Shown here piece after piece: positions 21,867-32,693 of a stretch of 64,000 nucleotides of DNA (positions are counted from its first letter, which is position 1; each line of letters starts with the position of its first letter). Position numbers and translations under genes: made by a program. The notes under the pieces were generated by a model. That model ran no database searches and was not told the origin of the DNA. It saw only the letters and a program-made list of their open reading frames with translations. Origin of the DNA: Flabesymbios commensalis (lineage: Eukaryota > Annelida > Polychaeta > Terebellida > Flabelligeridae); NCBI GenBank assembly GCA_964017125.1, contig OZ024914.1, positions 29,943,149 to 30,007,148 of the forward strand. The letters are read 5' to 3'.

Positions 21867-22384
21867 CTCTGAGAAGGATATCAGGGAAATTCATCGGGAT
21901 TTACTGTGCGAGCGCGAATACTGATTTCAGTCAGTACCTCACAAGCAATGAGTATCACTTGCAATAAGATCTGCCAAGTATCTCGGCTGATTCACATGGG
22001 TTGATCCTGATATGTGGGTCGTTATACAGTTACGTAGCCACACTCCCTGTCTCGCGAAAACAGCTGCTCTTCCAAGTGTGTGGTGTAGTTTTCTACATCA
22101 ATCATACGGTATCATCCAGTGTAGTAATATCATGAATATTGAGAGGGGTTGCGCATGCATGCATATATTGTGTAATATCATGGATACTTTATCTATGTCA
22201 CTTGTGGAAAAGAACGTTCAAGAACGATTTCTAGAACGTGTCTATTCAATCTAACACACAATATAATAATAAAACCTACAGCATGCAGTGCATTCTATAG
22301 CCAGAATATGATTATAATATTGTTGACTGCGATGTGATGAGGACCAATGAACCGAAAGCAGCTCCTGGTTTTTGGCTTTGTACT

Positions 22385-22456
22385 GTACAGTGCCAGTCAC
22401 AGACGGTGGCCTTCATTAAAACAACATTTGGTCAACGTTTCGTGTTTACTGAGCCT
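22385..22456. repeat. PalA, left arm eroded
   Basis: CCAGTCACAGACGGTGG core region, then CATTAAAACAACATTTGG and CAACGTTTCGTGTTTACTG. Confidence 0.65.
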
Positions 22457-22860
22457 ATGTTTGTAATGAATGTGAATGATGTGAATGCAACTCTGAGACT
22501 TCCAATTTCCACCAGGATACTAACCAATGGGCATGCAGTGCATGTGGTCTAGAGTGTGTCTGTTCGACTCTGTGGGTCAACTTCACTTCACTTTACTTTA
22601 AAGAAATTACAGTATTATTTCTTAAACACAACACAGAACTGATCAGCTCTGATATTATTACAAACAATCCTACCAGGAGCACAATACATCCATACGTACA
22701 TGAGTGACCATGGTGACACAGGGATGTGTTGACAATGCCAGTCTGATACTCAGTATGGATGGTAGCACACTCTGTGTGGCCTAATCTACATACACCGCTG
22801 TGTACTGGCAATAAAAAGGTGTCATCTGGCATCTGACCCATCGTCACACCAGACCACAGA

Positions 22861-22969
22861 TCCCAGCACAAACGACACGTTCACCCAATGTCGGTTTACC
22901 TTGGTCCAGCGTCTGCGACGCTGGCCCAACCTTGAACCAACATTGTTTCAACGTCTCGTGTTTGTTGGT
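22861..22969. repeat. PalA, complete
   Basis: CCCAGCACAAACGACACG, TTCACCCAATGTCGG, core GCGTCTGCGACGC at 22910-22922, then CCAACCTTGAACCAACATTG and CGTCTCGTGTTTGTTGG. CCTTG replaces CATTG in both arms. Confidence 0.87.
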
Positions 22970-23294
22970 GATCTGTCATTTGTTACCCGTGTTCTGGGTA
23001 GTGTTACACCAAGCAAAAAAATCACTTCCAGGCAAAACTATTCATTCTTAGGTCTGCTGTGAGTTTCGATTTTCCTAATATTCAGTGAAATTTTGATCTA
23101 ACCCTCTGCGCGTCAAGGGTGTAAGAGATTGACGGCAATAAATTTGGCACTTTTGTGAGAAGAATATCTAATTTTCGCTGTGGTTGCACATGAGCAGCGA
23201 TCGTGTACCGCATAGCCAAACAAACTACAATGTGTGTATGTAAACTGTACACTATTATGGTAGTAAATTTAGCTTTATACGTCAAAACATGTGT

Positions 23295-23350
23295 AGTAGC
23301 CAGTGTTGGGTCAATGCTGGTCCAATGTAATAAAGCGTCAGTGAAACATT
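23295..23350. repeat. PalA relic
   Basis: AGCCAGTGTTGGGTCAATG, then CTGGTCCAATG, then AAAGCGTCAGTG. No hairpin remains. Confidence 0.45.
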
Positions 23351-23564
23351 CATCCATTTGTTCTGTTGTTGTAGCAGAGTATGTCTATCTACCGTGTCCA
23401 GTGTTTGAATGTCGTGCTCGTCTGACATTAATTGAATTCATGGGCCACAGGATGGTGAACCAGACTAAAAATGTATCAGTATTTTTTGTTACATTATACC
23501 ATAAACCTGATAAAGGTATACAATATATACAAAATGCGAATCGATACTGATACATCTCAAAGTA

Positions 23565-23630
23565 AAATCTGTGCGACGCTGGCCCAACAGTGGTCCAACA
23601 TTGGGTCGATGTTGGGAATGTTCGTGCGCG
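23565..23630. repeat. PalA, right half
   Basis: TCTGTGCGACGCTGGCCCAAC, GTGGTCCAACATTGG and GATGTTGGGAATG. Only the core-to-right-arm part remains. Confidence 0.5.
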
Positions 23631-24207
23631 ATTATTATTACATCAGCCTTCATTGTGTCTTCTCTATTCAGCCATTGCTCGATGGCGTTGCCTTCTGTCA
23701 CGTCAGTGTGCATTGAATTCCCTTGCACGCCATCGCTGTTCGAAAATCATGAATGATGAGATTGGGATTCAATAGTCTACTTTGTGATACCACCAATGCA
23801 CAATGTCAATAGACGCCTTTTCTCAGAAGTCAATAACAATATCAACACCAGATGATAGATCTATCAAACAAGACAATAATGTAAACAATCGTTGGGCTTG
23901 TAAAGCAGCGTAAACATGACTGCAAAAATACAAATAGTAAAATACACTGTCTTATGTAATCATGGAAAATAGAATCATTCCTTGGTGTAATTTGTGGTTT
24001 TCTTCGTGGCCTATCCCTAGATATCCCCACTATTCTTGGAGGATATAATATATATACAAAAATGTATAGTTAACCACACCATTATAAATATTTCACAGTA
24101 CATGTGTACTGAAAACCATATGATGAGAACTCAGGTTTTAGGTCCTGTATGTTCCAGTCATCATGGTCACGGTGTGATTAAATTGACTACTAGATGTAGT
24201 CACTGAA

Positions 24208-24236
24208 TAATAATGATGATGATAATGATGATGTCC
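24208..24236. repeat. Microsatellite, GAT/AAT units
   Basis: A short run of AATAATAATGATGATGATAA type. Confidence 0.6.
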
Positions 24237-24250
24237 GTGCAGATCAGTAT

Positions 24251-24302
24251 CCCAGCAAACACGACGCATTTCACCAATGTTGTTTTGCTATTGGGCTGAC
24301 GT
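24251..24302. repeat. PalA left half, abutted by a SINE
   Basis: CCCAGCAAACACGACGCATT, TCACCAATGTTGTTTTGC and GGGCTGACGTCGGATGG. The element stops at its core. The SINE at 24315 has inserted here; its target duplication begins at 24303. Confidence 0.7.
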
Positions 24303-24314
24303 CGGATGGCTATA

Positions 24315-24628
24315 TGAAATGAAATGAATCGGGCTTTAGGCCACCTTTGTGCACATATAGGCTAAACTGGGCCAGGAGAACCTCCTGAGGATGGTGAGAT
24401 GATTGAGATGACACTGTCCTCCAGACACAGGATTCGAAATTCGAGCCCTGGCGGTCTGAGGCCGAGCACGCTACCTCTCGGTCACGGAGGCTCCCCACAA
24501 TACTAACTTTCACACGTGGATGGGGAAGAAACAATTTTGTTTCTTTCAAACCGCCGAGACCGGGAACCGAACCCCGGACTCTGGCGTGAAAGGCAGCGGT
24601 GCTAACCACTACCCTAGGGCCCCCGCCC
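24315..24628 (-). mobile_element. Dimeric tRNA-derived SINE, full copy
   Basis: Same two tRNA-like units as 12095-12409, on the minus strand. The 3' body lies at low coordinates (TGAAATGAAATGAATCGGGC) and the Glu-like head near 24550-24615. A perfect 12-bp target duplication, CGGATGGCTATA, is at 24303-24314 and 24629-24640. It looks recent. Confidence 0.92.
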
Positions 24629-24844
24629 CGGATGGCTATATACATAATCACTCACCATGCTATATCCCGTAGAATAACGAGTATCATGAACATGATGAAT
24701 GTATCATGTATTTGTACTTATAACTATAGCTCTTGTATGTAGATTGACCTTCGGTAACTCTATGGCTCCGGCAAATGCTAATACCATCGCCACTGGATGA
24801 TTGCACGCGAGCATGCTAATGCTCTCAGTGAACACCAGCAATTC

Positions 24845-24936
24845 GCCCAATTTTGATTTAAAGCTAGTCCACCGTCTGCAACGATGGCCCAGTTTATAAG
24901 CAACCTCGGTTCAACTTATCGTGTTTTGCTGGGTTG
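24845..24936. repeat. PalA, diverged
   Basis: CCCAATTTTGATTTAAAGC, core CCGTCTGCAACGATGG, then CCTCGGTTCAACTTATCGTG and TTTTGCTGGG. Confidence 0.7.
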
Positions 24937-25444
24937 TCTACCGTTAGACCTTGTGGAGTACACTTTTCTTTGTCGTGTTCTATCATGGATCGTGGATCAG
25001 GTTGTACATGAGCTGTCACAGAATATAACATGTATAAGCTGAATCGACTTGTATAAGCTGTAGCTGACTTGGTGGATAGCGTCGACATAGATACGAAATC
25101 ATCGATGTTAGTACAGTTTCAATATCAAACAGGTATATATTCCTATACATGTTATCAGTGGTTTTATGATTGTGAAAAGGCAAAATGTAACTGTATAAAA
25201 TAACTGTAATATTCCAAATGATTCAAACTCAGTCGATCTTTTGACTATTTAAACCTCACAGTTCAGTCTTTGAGATCAGACTTGACCAACTCTCAAATGC
25301 TAAATTGTCTAGTTGTCATTGGTCTGTATTAACACGTATATATATAAGTCAAATGGACTGTTTAACATGTTTAAGAGTGTTTTGTAAAGACGCGTTTAAG
25401 AGGGTGTTGATACGCGGGTGTGCAGTTTCAGCATCTTTATAAAG

Positions 25445-25750
25445 TACATAATAGAACAATGGAAAAGAACAGGACAAGACAAGACAGGACAGAACAGAAA
25501 AAAACAGATCAAAACAGAACAGAACAGAACAGAACAGAATAGAACAGCACAGAACAGCTGCACAGAAAAGAACAGAACAAACAAACAAAGACACATAGGC
25601 CTAACATTTAACACATCGAACAGGACAGGATGGAACGGGATAACACAACGGGACAGGACAGGGTACAACAAAAGAACATAACACAGAACAAAACAGAACA
25701 CAAAAAGCACAATAGAACATCTAGACGTAAAAACAATAGAACAGGACGTT
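25445..25750. repeat. Degenerate (GAACA)n/(GGACA)n array
   Basis: Purine-rich pentamer array (AGAACAGAACAGAACAGAAC and variants GGACA, AGACA), about 300 bp with gradual decay to both sides. ORFs on both strands here are repeat artefacts. Confidence 0.85.
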
Positions 25751-26042
25751 AAAAGTGTATTTGTTTAGCCAAATTAAGCTAACACTGTCACATAAAACAA
25801 AGTCCAACATCCAACAATAATAATATACAGATATCGCTCAGAGAGAGAATAACATAAACATGATAAATTAGTACCAGAATAATATCACAATTCAGACGGG
25901 TGTTAAACAACAAATCTGCATTACGCCATGGCGTAAACATGGAACACTAACACCCAGATAGAATCAGACCGGCGTTTATTTCTTTAATCTATCTCTCGGT
26001 GCATGTCATTTGGTTTTGGAGCGCTGGCACGTAAACCTTGTA

Positions 26043-26140
26043 CCCAGCAAACACAAAACATTTGTACAACGACGGCCCAACGTCTTCGACGTTGGTCCAA
26101 CATTGTACAAATGCTATACAAATGTTTTGTATTTACTGGG
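26043..26140. repeat. PalA subtype b, complete, 2-bp flank duplication
   Basis: CCCAGCAAACACAAAACATT, TTGTACAACGACGG, core CGTCTTCGACG at 26081-26091, then CATTGTACAAATGCTATAC and GTATTTACTGGG. Flanked by TA on both sides (26041-26042, 26141-26142). Confidence 0.87.
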
Positions 26141-26418
26141 TAAAAGCTTTATGTAAAGCAGAGTAAGGTGATCACATCAGATATACAGTTAGGGATTATT
26201 TTAGCGGGGTCCGCCATGTCTGTGCCCTCACTTTGTTCACACCCCGGAGAGTGGCCTCACACTCATCTACCCTCCGCGTGATCAAATAGTTCACGACATA
26301 ATAATGTGTTATTCCGCGACAGTTCTACATCTGATTTGACCTTTACCTTTTGTCATTTCACTTGCAAATGTCTCGTGTTTTTGGCCGTGCCCGGGTCACC
26401 GGTATCGGTTCTGCGGAC

Positions 26419-26471
26419 GAGATGGTAAATCACTTCGCCGGCACAGTACCGGCGAAGTGATTTGCCATCTC
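26419..26471. repeat. Orphan palindrome
   Basis: GAGATGGTAAATCACTTCGC faces GCGAAGTGATTTGCCATCTC with one mismatch; the centre is CGGCACAGTACCG. It lies in a GC-richer stretch (about 26200-26740). No other copy was noticed in the window. Confidence 0.8.
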
Positions 26472-26762
26472 ATCTACATATATTCCCCATCAACCACCGC
26501 GCCCGTAAAAAGACCCATTATCGCCTGGCGTTCTTACCGTTTCACGCGGCCGTGTCAAACCGTGCGACGTGTCACCGATTGAACACCTCTTCCATCTAAG
26601 GCCTCTTGAATTTCCAACCGGCTCGATTGACGGGGAGTTTTATTCGAGGCAGCAATAATAGTCCGACAGCCTCAGACCGGATGTGACAGGCGACGTCTGT
26701 CGTGACGCTGGTCACGTCACGTGATGACGCCCCAAGCTAAATGTCTGGTCTCTGCAGCACTG

Positions 26763-27010
26763 TTAACCCTTTGCCTGCTAGACACGACAATTGATGTTTA
26801 TAATCAGTTTTACTGGCCGATTAAACAACTATTATTGGGAATAAAATGACTTTTTAAACATGTTAAACATAAAGATTTCTGAATGTTTGTGCTCAAATTA
26901 AACAAATGTGAGTAATTTTCAACCACTTGAGGTTGTGGATCGCGGTAGCGAGACACAACCTGAAGTGGTTGAAAATTTAAATAAATTAAATTCGCATTAT
27001 AAGGGGCAAC
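26763..27010 (+). mobile_element. PalC TTAA-type MITE, variant long arm
   Basis: Starts TTAACCCTTTGCCTGC. Hairpin CAACCACTTGAGGTTGTGG facing CACAACCTGAAGTGGTTG near 26919-26973. Both arms carry GGTTGTG/CACAACC in place of the usual AGTTGTG/CACAACT. The right end ATAAGGGGCAACC is decayed. Confidence 0.8.
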
Positions 27011-27119
27011 CATTGCTGTAATGGAAACCAATGTCTCAAGAAGGCGAAGGAAGTTAGAAATTATTATATAAAAATTACCTAACCTTTTTATATTATTAAT
27101 TATTATAATAGTTGTATTT

Positions 27120-27395
27120 TCTATATTTGCTTGTTTACCAGTATTTTAAAATTATTTTAATGTTTTATAGTTGTTATTAATTATTTGTTGTGATAATAGT
27201 TGTACGGTCAGAACAAGTATTGCTTTTATCGCCTTATATATCTGTATTTTAAAATTATTTTGCTGCCTCATATTTGTTATTAATTATTTGTGGATATTAT
27301 TTTACAATAAGAATCACCATTGTTTTTATCGGCTTGTTTATTTGTATTTTAAAATAATGTTAATGTGTTATATTATTGAATTATATTATATTGTA
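27120..27395. repeat. Degenerate tandem repeat, about 100-bp unit, 3 units
   Basis: Each unit has GTATTTTAAAATTATTTT, then TGTTATTAATTATTTGTGG or a relative, starting near 27140, 27240 and 27340. It may be the 3' untranslated part of a LINE because the next block has a polyadenylation-like AATAAA and a TCTG tail, but no reverse transcriptase is present. Confidence 0.55.
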
Positions 27396-27399
27396 TGTT

Positions 27400-27626
27400 T
27401 TTCTATGACAAATAAGTCCATGAGGACTTTTTACGTCAATAAAAATTACGTCTGTCTGTCTGTATAACAGAAATGTTCATGTTGTATTTATGAGCATTGT
27501 TTCTCGTTCATAGCAACAACAAGCAGAAAGCTCTGATATTTTACAATGCTTTTGTAAGTAACTCACATGGATCTCTATTTCCAGCAAATTAAAGAAATTG
27601 AATAAGAGCACATATGTAACAACTGT
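27400..27626. repeat. 227-bp direct repeat, copy 1
   Basis: Runs from TTTCTATGACAAATAAGTCC to GTAACAACTGT. It is the same, base for base as far as I can compare, as 27954-28180 (constant offset of 554). It includes AATAAAAATTACG followed by (TCTG)n, like a retroelement tail. Confidence 0.92.
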
Positions 27627-27638
27627 ATAAAGTATAAA

Positions 27639-27953
27639 GGGCGGGGGCCCTAGGGTAGTGGTTAGCACCGCTGCCTTTCACGCCAGAGTTCGGGGTTCGG
27701 TTCCCGGTCTCGGCGGTTTGAAAGAAACAAAAAATGTTTCTTCCCCATCCACGTGTGAAAGTCAGTATTGTGGGGAGCCTCCGTGACCGAGAGGTAGCGT
27801 GCTCGGCCTCAGACCGCCAGGGCTCGAATTCCGAATCCTGTGTCTGGAGGACAGTGTCATCTCAATCATCTCACCATCCTCAGGAGGTTCTCCTGGCCCA
27901 GTTTAGCCTATATGTGCACAAAGGTGGCCTAAAGCCCGATTCATTTTATTTCA
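27639..27953 (+). mobile_element. Dimeric tRNA-derived SINE between long direct repeats
   Basis: Head GGCGGGGGCCCTAGGGTAG, Glu-like A and B boxes, second tRNA-like unit, 3' body ending TTCATTTTATTTCA. It is very close to 12095-12409, with a few substitutions. Instead of a normal short target duplication, the 227-bp repeat lies on each side, with 12 extra bases (ATAAAGTATAAA) between the left repeat and the SINE. Confidence 0.9.
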
Positions 27954-28180
27954 TTTCTATGACAAATAAGTCCATGAGGACTTTTTACGTCAATAAAAAT
28001 TACGTCTGTCTGTCTGTATAACAGAAATGTTCATGTTGTATTTATGAGCATTGTTTCTCGTTCATAGCAACAACAAGCAGAAAGCTCTGATATTTTACAA
28101 TGCTTTTGTAAGTAACTCACATGGATCTCTATTTCCAGCAAATTAAAGAAATTGAATAAGAGCACATATGTAACAACTGT
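27954..28180. repeat. 227-bp direct repeat, copy 2
   Basis: Second copy, directly after the SINE 3' end. It ends GTAACAACTGT, after which the sequence differs from that following copy 1. Confidence 0.92.
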
Positions 28181-28404
28181 TGCCCCCTGAATCCTCATAG
28201 CATTATATTTAAAGCACCACCTATGATCAGATGATATTCATATACTTTTGTACATCTGATTGAAGTCATCTAGTGTTTCATCGATTCCAAACTCGAACAT
28301 TCCCAAATTGATACAAAAATACACAATTAAGCTAAAGGTTAATACAACAAACGTATTTTACTAAATCGCCCAAGAGTAGCCCGCCCTGTAACGAAAACTA
28401 TAGT

Positions 28405-28800
28405 TGCAGTCAACTTTCACCAGCGTTGGGTGTTTTTCGCCGATTTGTCACTCAATTCTTTATCAATTTACATTAAATTTTGCAAGCACTCTTTGCTACT
28501 ATTCCAGTGCCTACCCAGAAATTTTCGTGAAATTTGAGTAAGTATTGCAAAAGTTAGACCATTTAACATGTAGTGGAATTTCGAGATTAAGGCAGAATGA
28601 AATTAATGATTTAGAGCTGCGTCATAATTCATAATTACTACATGTCAAATGGTCTAACTTTCAAGCTACATAATATTTTTTCTTAAAATTTTCAGGGAAG
28701 TTGCCGTAAGATTAAAAAATAATGCTTGCTAAATTTCATGACAATCGGATGAAAATTGCGTGAGTAATTAGCGAAAAGCATGCAGCGCAAAAGTGACACA
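28405..28800. mobile_element. TirH foldback element with long imperfect inverted repeats
   Basis: The left part has TTTTTCGCCGATTTGTCAC, ATTAAATTTTGCAAGCA and AGACCATTTAACATGTAGT. The right part has the inverted equivalents ACTACATGTCAAATGGTCT, TGCTTGCTAAATTTCATGAC and GATGAAAATTGCG, ending TTAGCGAAAAGC. The arms are about 160 bp with many mismatches, so it is old. A related single arm is seen at about 47490-47645. Confidence 0.65.
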
Positions 28801-28814
28801 TTTAAAGTGACTTT

Positions 28815-30010
28815 TACTTTAAACGCCAAATGTACAATCAAGGAAATTCAATAGAGATTTCCTTCGTACAACTGAACCAGTGATCTAGGCCTAATACCTG
28901 GAGATCACTAAACTGAAAAACTCGCCTTTGGAGCTAAATCGTTCAGTATTATCGAGTATCATAAACTTTCTCATGGCAAAGAGGAATAAATGTGATGGAC
29001 GACATTGTCATGTTCAACAACATGTTATATCATTAAGCGCCCCCCGAGGCAATCATTCATTGCAGGCAATTATTTTTATGACCGTCTGTGTCTAAATGTG
29101 TCGTGTATCCAGTAGACTACCTTGTGACCCATATATTCTGCTTTAGAACAAATATAGCCGGATGTCCCTCTACAACAACCTACGACACAAAAAACACATA
29201 AATAATTTCAATGATAAGTTTTGAATTATTTTACATTCAGATTTTGAGCGAACGTTTAAAACGTTCTCCCAATACTAAGTGTAACATTTGCTGCACGCTG
29301 AATTAGGCGGAACTGCGGGTGGTAAACGTTGCAACGGGTACATTATTTGTGATGTAATTTAATCTTGGACCATTTGTATATGATACCCGATCTAAAACGC
29401 AATACCGCAAGTACGATCAATCTAATTCCAAGTATATAAGATATTTGCTGAATGGAGTGAGAGTTCAAATTATTGTAGCATTTGGACCTTGGTTTCAGCA
29501 ACGTGATCGCTAAAACAACAAAAATACTATTATATACAATCTTTGATTTGGGACCGGAGGACATATCAATATGTCTGAAGTTTAATGTTCTGCCTATATA
29601 AGCCTAAATTATATTATACCTCGAAATAATATTGTAAAAGGCAATGACTGTTCTCTACCACATTCAAGACAATTATTAACGAAACGTTTTGCTTTAAACA
29701 TCCTATGAACATGATAAATCTGTTACATGTAAGAACCACATTTAGCATTGTCCAGGTTATTCAAAATTATATTTTTAAAGATTGTCCCTAAAACTTTCAC
29801 AATTTTCTGCTAGGTCCAAAAAACTGCACTGTTGAACCAAACTTGAGCAACTGGTGATATCGGTGGGTTATTCTGTACAAAGTCTCAAACCGGAAATTTA
29901 ACAATGGACATGAATGAGGTCGTAGGTCAGAGGTTCTATTGTATGGCGTCATTAGACCAATATGCACCTATTTGGAATCACGTATCTGCTATCATAGCCT
30001 CACACTAGTG
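28815..30010. other. Intronic sequence, nothing recognised
   Basis: AT-rich with no gene or clear repeat. Short ORFs at 29343-29564 have no known signature. Confidence 0.4.
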
Positions 30011-30011
30011 A

Positions 30012-30065
30012 CATCAGCGGACCAATGCTGGGCCGGAGTGTCAAACGCTGGACCAGCATGCTAGC
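30012..30065. repeat. PalA, short diverged copy
   Basis: ACATCAGCGGACCAATGCTG, GGCCGGAGTGTCAAACGC and TGGACCAGCATGC. The core is mutated. Confidence 0.5.
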
Positions 30066-30847
30066 TAAGTGCTGTCTGATGGTTGTATCTTCTCACCGGC
30101 GACAGTGGACGGTTAGATTTCAGAATTATGCGACTAAGTTCAAACGGGACTTTTCATGCAAGACATGCAGTTCACATTATGGCTGTAACAAAACACGGGC
30201 ACTGGCCCCACAGCCATCTGATAGGCTGTTATTTGGGAGAATTTATGTGCCCCCTCGTGTGTTTGATGTACCGGGGGTTAATCAGATTGTATTTCAACAT
30301 GGAATGATCTGTTTAAATTTGTAATCACGCGCCAGGCAAACAATAGACAGTCTGGCGAGGCCAGAAACTTGGCGTTTACATTTGATTCTTTCCAATCAAA
30401 CCAGTTAAACATGCGAGTTCTTTAAAATGCAATATATTTTTTCGTTATGATGAAAAATGTTATACCTAATAGTCTCATAATATGTTTTCATTTTCTATTT
30501 AGGCTGCAGGGTGAAGCATGTGAGTGAAAAATGCGACATATTATATTATTTTTGGACAATGACAATGATAAACATGATAAAACAACTAATACTTACAACA
30601 TTATTAACTTGGCTGTAACATGGTAAACAGTGGTAAATAAGGTCTTCAAATGTTACATAATGAAATGGAATGTAATTAACGCTCACATTTATACACATAT
30701 ATGTAACATATGCATAATATTATTATATCACATCTATATAATATTATATGAACGCTAAAAATAACAGCGACTGGATTAACACTGCAGATATTTTAGTCTG
30801 TGACTGCAGTATTGAGCTGAGCCCTGAAATTAGATAGGTTTTCACTG

Positions 30848-31077
30848 TTAACCTTTGCAACGCTGGGATATTTTTGTATGAGCATGCTAAACCGTGGAGA
30901 AAAAAGTGTGTTTTTCAATTTGAAATCATCACACATGTCTTTCCGCTTCATTTGCATGTACCTATGTTATCATGGTAAATGGGTTCACAGCCATTATCAT
31001 TTTTGTATTTCTTTCGCTGCGGGGATCGACTTTAGATTCTGATGTCTAAAGTCGATCCCCGCAGCGAAAGGGGTAAT
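30848..31077 (+). mobile_element. PalB TTAA-type MITE, shortened hairpin
   Basis: Starts TTAACCTTTGCAACGCTGG. The long arm TCAATTTGAAATCATCACAC and CCTATGTTATCATGG leads to TTTCGCTGCGGGGATCGAC, and the right end is GTCGATCCCCGCAGCGAAAGG. CGCTGCG/CGCAGCG replaces CAGTGCG/CGCACTG in both arms. The inner GACGTC repeat has collapsed to GATTCTGATGTC. Confidence 0.87.
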
Positions 31078-31524
31078 CTAACGAAATGTTTTCGCATGTT
31101 CACGCGGGGTTGGGTGTGTTGTAGTCCAATCGAGTTATTTTTATTGATTTGACTGGTTTACCGCTGGAGGTTAACCCTCGGTAATGGGATAAACCCGGTG
31201 AGAATTAGGTGGAGATCGGGTAATATTTTTGTTGCACGGTGATCTCTGGATATCAGTGCCTGAGGTGTGTTTATCCAATCATCCGTGACGGTTCTCGTGG
31301 CTTAAGGATCATGTTCGGACCCAGATCAGAGGTGGGTACCTCCCTCATCCTCTCCTCAAAATCTTCTTTTTCTGTAAACATCATTTATTTTTAAGGGATT
31401 GAAAACAGCAATTTTACTATGTAATTGTGGTAATAACATGAACAAGGAGCAGTTTATTAAATAAAGATACATTGAAAATAAAAAATTAGAAGTTGTCGAA
31501 AATCATGGTAATTCGGGGAATCAA

Positions 31525-31796
31525 ATGAAATGAATCGGGCTTTAGGCCACCTTTGTGCACATATAGGCTAAACTGGGCTAGGAGAACCTCCTGAGGATGG
31601 TGAGATGATTGAGATGACACTGTCCTCCCAACACAGGATTCGAAATTCGAGCCCTCTCGGTCACGGAGGCTCCCCACAACACTGACTTGGGGAAGATACA
31701 TATTTTGTTTCTTTCAAACCGCCGAGACCGGGAACCGAACCCCAAACTCTGGCGTGAAAGGCAGCGGTGCTAACCACTACACTAGGGCCCCCGCCC
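31525..31796 (-). mobile_element. Dimeric SINE with deletion in the second tRNA unit
   Basis: Same family on the minus strand. Between AATTCGAGCCCT and CTCGGTCACGG about 30 bp of the second tRNA-like unit are missing, and the linker is shorter. The target duplication is TCGGGGAATCAA (31513-31524) against TCGGAAAATCAA (31797-31808), two mismatches, so it is older than the other three. Confidence 0.9.
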
Positions 31797-31845
31797 TCGG
31801 AAAATCAACGCCACATGATGGTGTTGTTTTTGTATAGTCCTGACA

Positions 31846-31915
31846 CAGACAACACAAGACATCGACCCAATGCTGCTCTAACGTTGGTCCACTGTCTACA
31901 ACGCTTGGCCAGCAT
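31846..31915. repeat. PalA left part, split by a PalB insertion
   Basis: GACAACACAAGACATCGAC, CCAATGCTGCTCTAACG, core CTGTCTACAACGC and GGCCAGCAT run into the TTAA at 31916. The rest resumes after 32154. Confidence 0.8.
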
Positions 31916-32154
31916 TTAACCTTTCAGCGCAGAGACTGACTTTAGACGTCAGAATCTGACGTCTGTACACGTCAAATTGTGACTTCCAAAGTCGATCCCC
32001 ACACTGAAAGAGTAAACCATTTATAATAGTTGTAGTCTCTGAACATAGGTATTCAAATAAAGCGGGAAGAGCTCATAAGGTATTTATGACGATTTCAAAC
32101 TGAAAACACCCTTTGGTCTCTATAGTTTATACAAAAAAATAATGTGAGGGTTAA
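31916..32154 (-). mobile_element. PalB TTAA-type MITE inserted in a PalA copy
   Basis: TTAA at 31916-31919 and 32151-32154. Starts TTAACCTTTCAGCGCAGAG, hairpin GACTTTAGACGTCAGAATC with its partner, long arm TATTCAAATAAAGCGG and GATTTCAAACTG, ends GTGAGGGTTAA. Removing it with one TTAA restores a continuous PalA, which is direct evidence of TTAA-specific insertion. Confidence 0.92.
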
Positions 32155-32187
32155 AGCAACACGAGCTGCGCGCCTTGTGTTTGTTGG
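32155..32187. repeat. PalA right end, continuation after PalB
   Basis: AGCAACACGAGCTGCGCGCC, then TTGTGTTTGTTGG: the terminal part of the PalA copy begun at 31846. Confidence 0.75.
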
Positions 32188-32334
32188 TGTTCTCCTTGTA
32201 CAGTCCTGACAGAGTCCTGAGAATTTGCAGTATCTGGATCCGCATCTCGCTCAAGTCATATGGATCCCGTCTGAGAAACCAGATAGCCAGGGATTTATGG
32301 ATCTACCGCTCCCAGATTCCCAGAAACAGCAGCC

Positions 32335-32413
32335 ATTGAGGCAATACTGGTGCAATGTTGGGCCAGCGTCGCAGACGTTGAACCAGCAATGGTCCATTAT
32401 CTCTTGTTTTCAG
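32335..32413. repeat. PalA
   Basis: TTGAGGCAATACTGGTGCAATG, core GCGTCGCAGACG at 32367-32378, then TTGAACCAGCAATGG and TTATCTCTTGTTTTC. The arms are moderately paired. Confidence 0.72.
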
Positions 32414-32615
32414 ATTGTGTAACCCCTTTATTGCCAGAGCGGTCATTTAGGGATCACTTTAAGGACGTGAGTCAGGCTATCTAGATGTGTATCTTCAGCA
32501 AACCGTGGAGTCTATGTCCTGGCATCATTTCATCGGTAAACTCCACGAGTAAACGGAGAAAGTAAATAAAGATCATTTTGGCTTACTCTGGTAAACTGAT
32601 CGTAAACTGGGCTAT

Positions 32616-32693
32616 TCATGGATCCAATGTTGGTTTAATGATGGACCAGCGTCGAAGACGCTGGTCCAACATTAGACCAACATCGGATCATTC
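32616..32693. repeat. PalA, good hairpin without CCCAGC ends
   Basis: GATCCAATGTTGGTTTAATG, core GCGTCGAAGACGC at 32650-32662, then CATTAGACCAACATCGGATC. Outer TCATGGATC and GGATCATTC pair loosely. Confidence 0.85.

Noticed and set aside
25349-25710. ORFs on both strands over the (GAACA)n tract
   Set aside because: They are frame-open only because of the simple repeat.
27030-27470. LINE insertion
   Set aside because: An AATAAA-like signal and a TCTG tail suggest a LINE 3' end, but there is no reverse transcriptase or target duplication; kept only as a possible tail within repeats.
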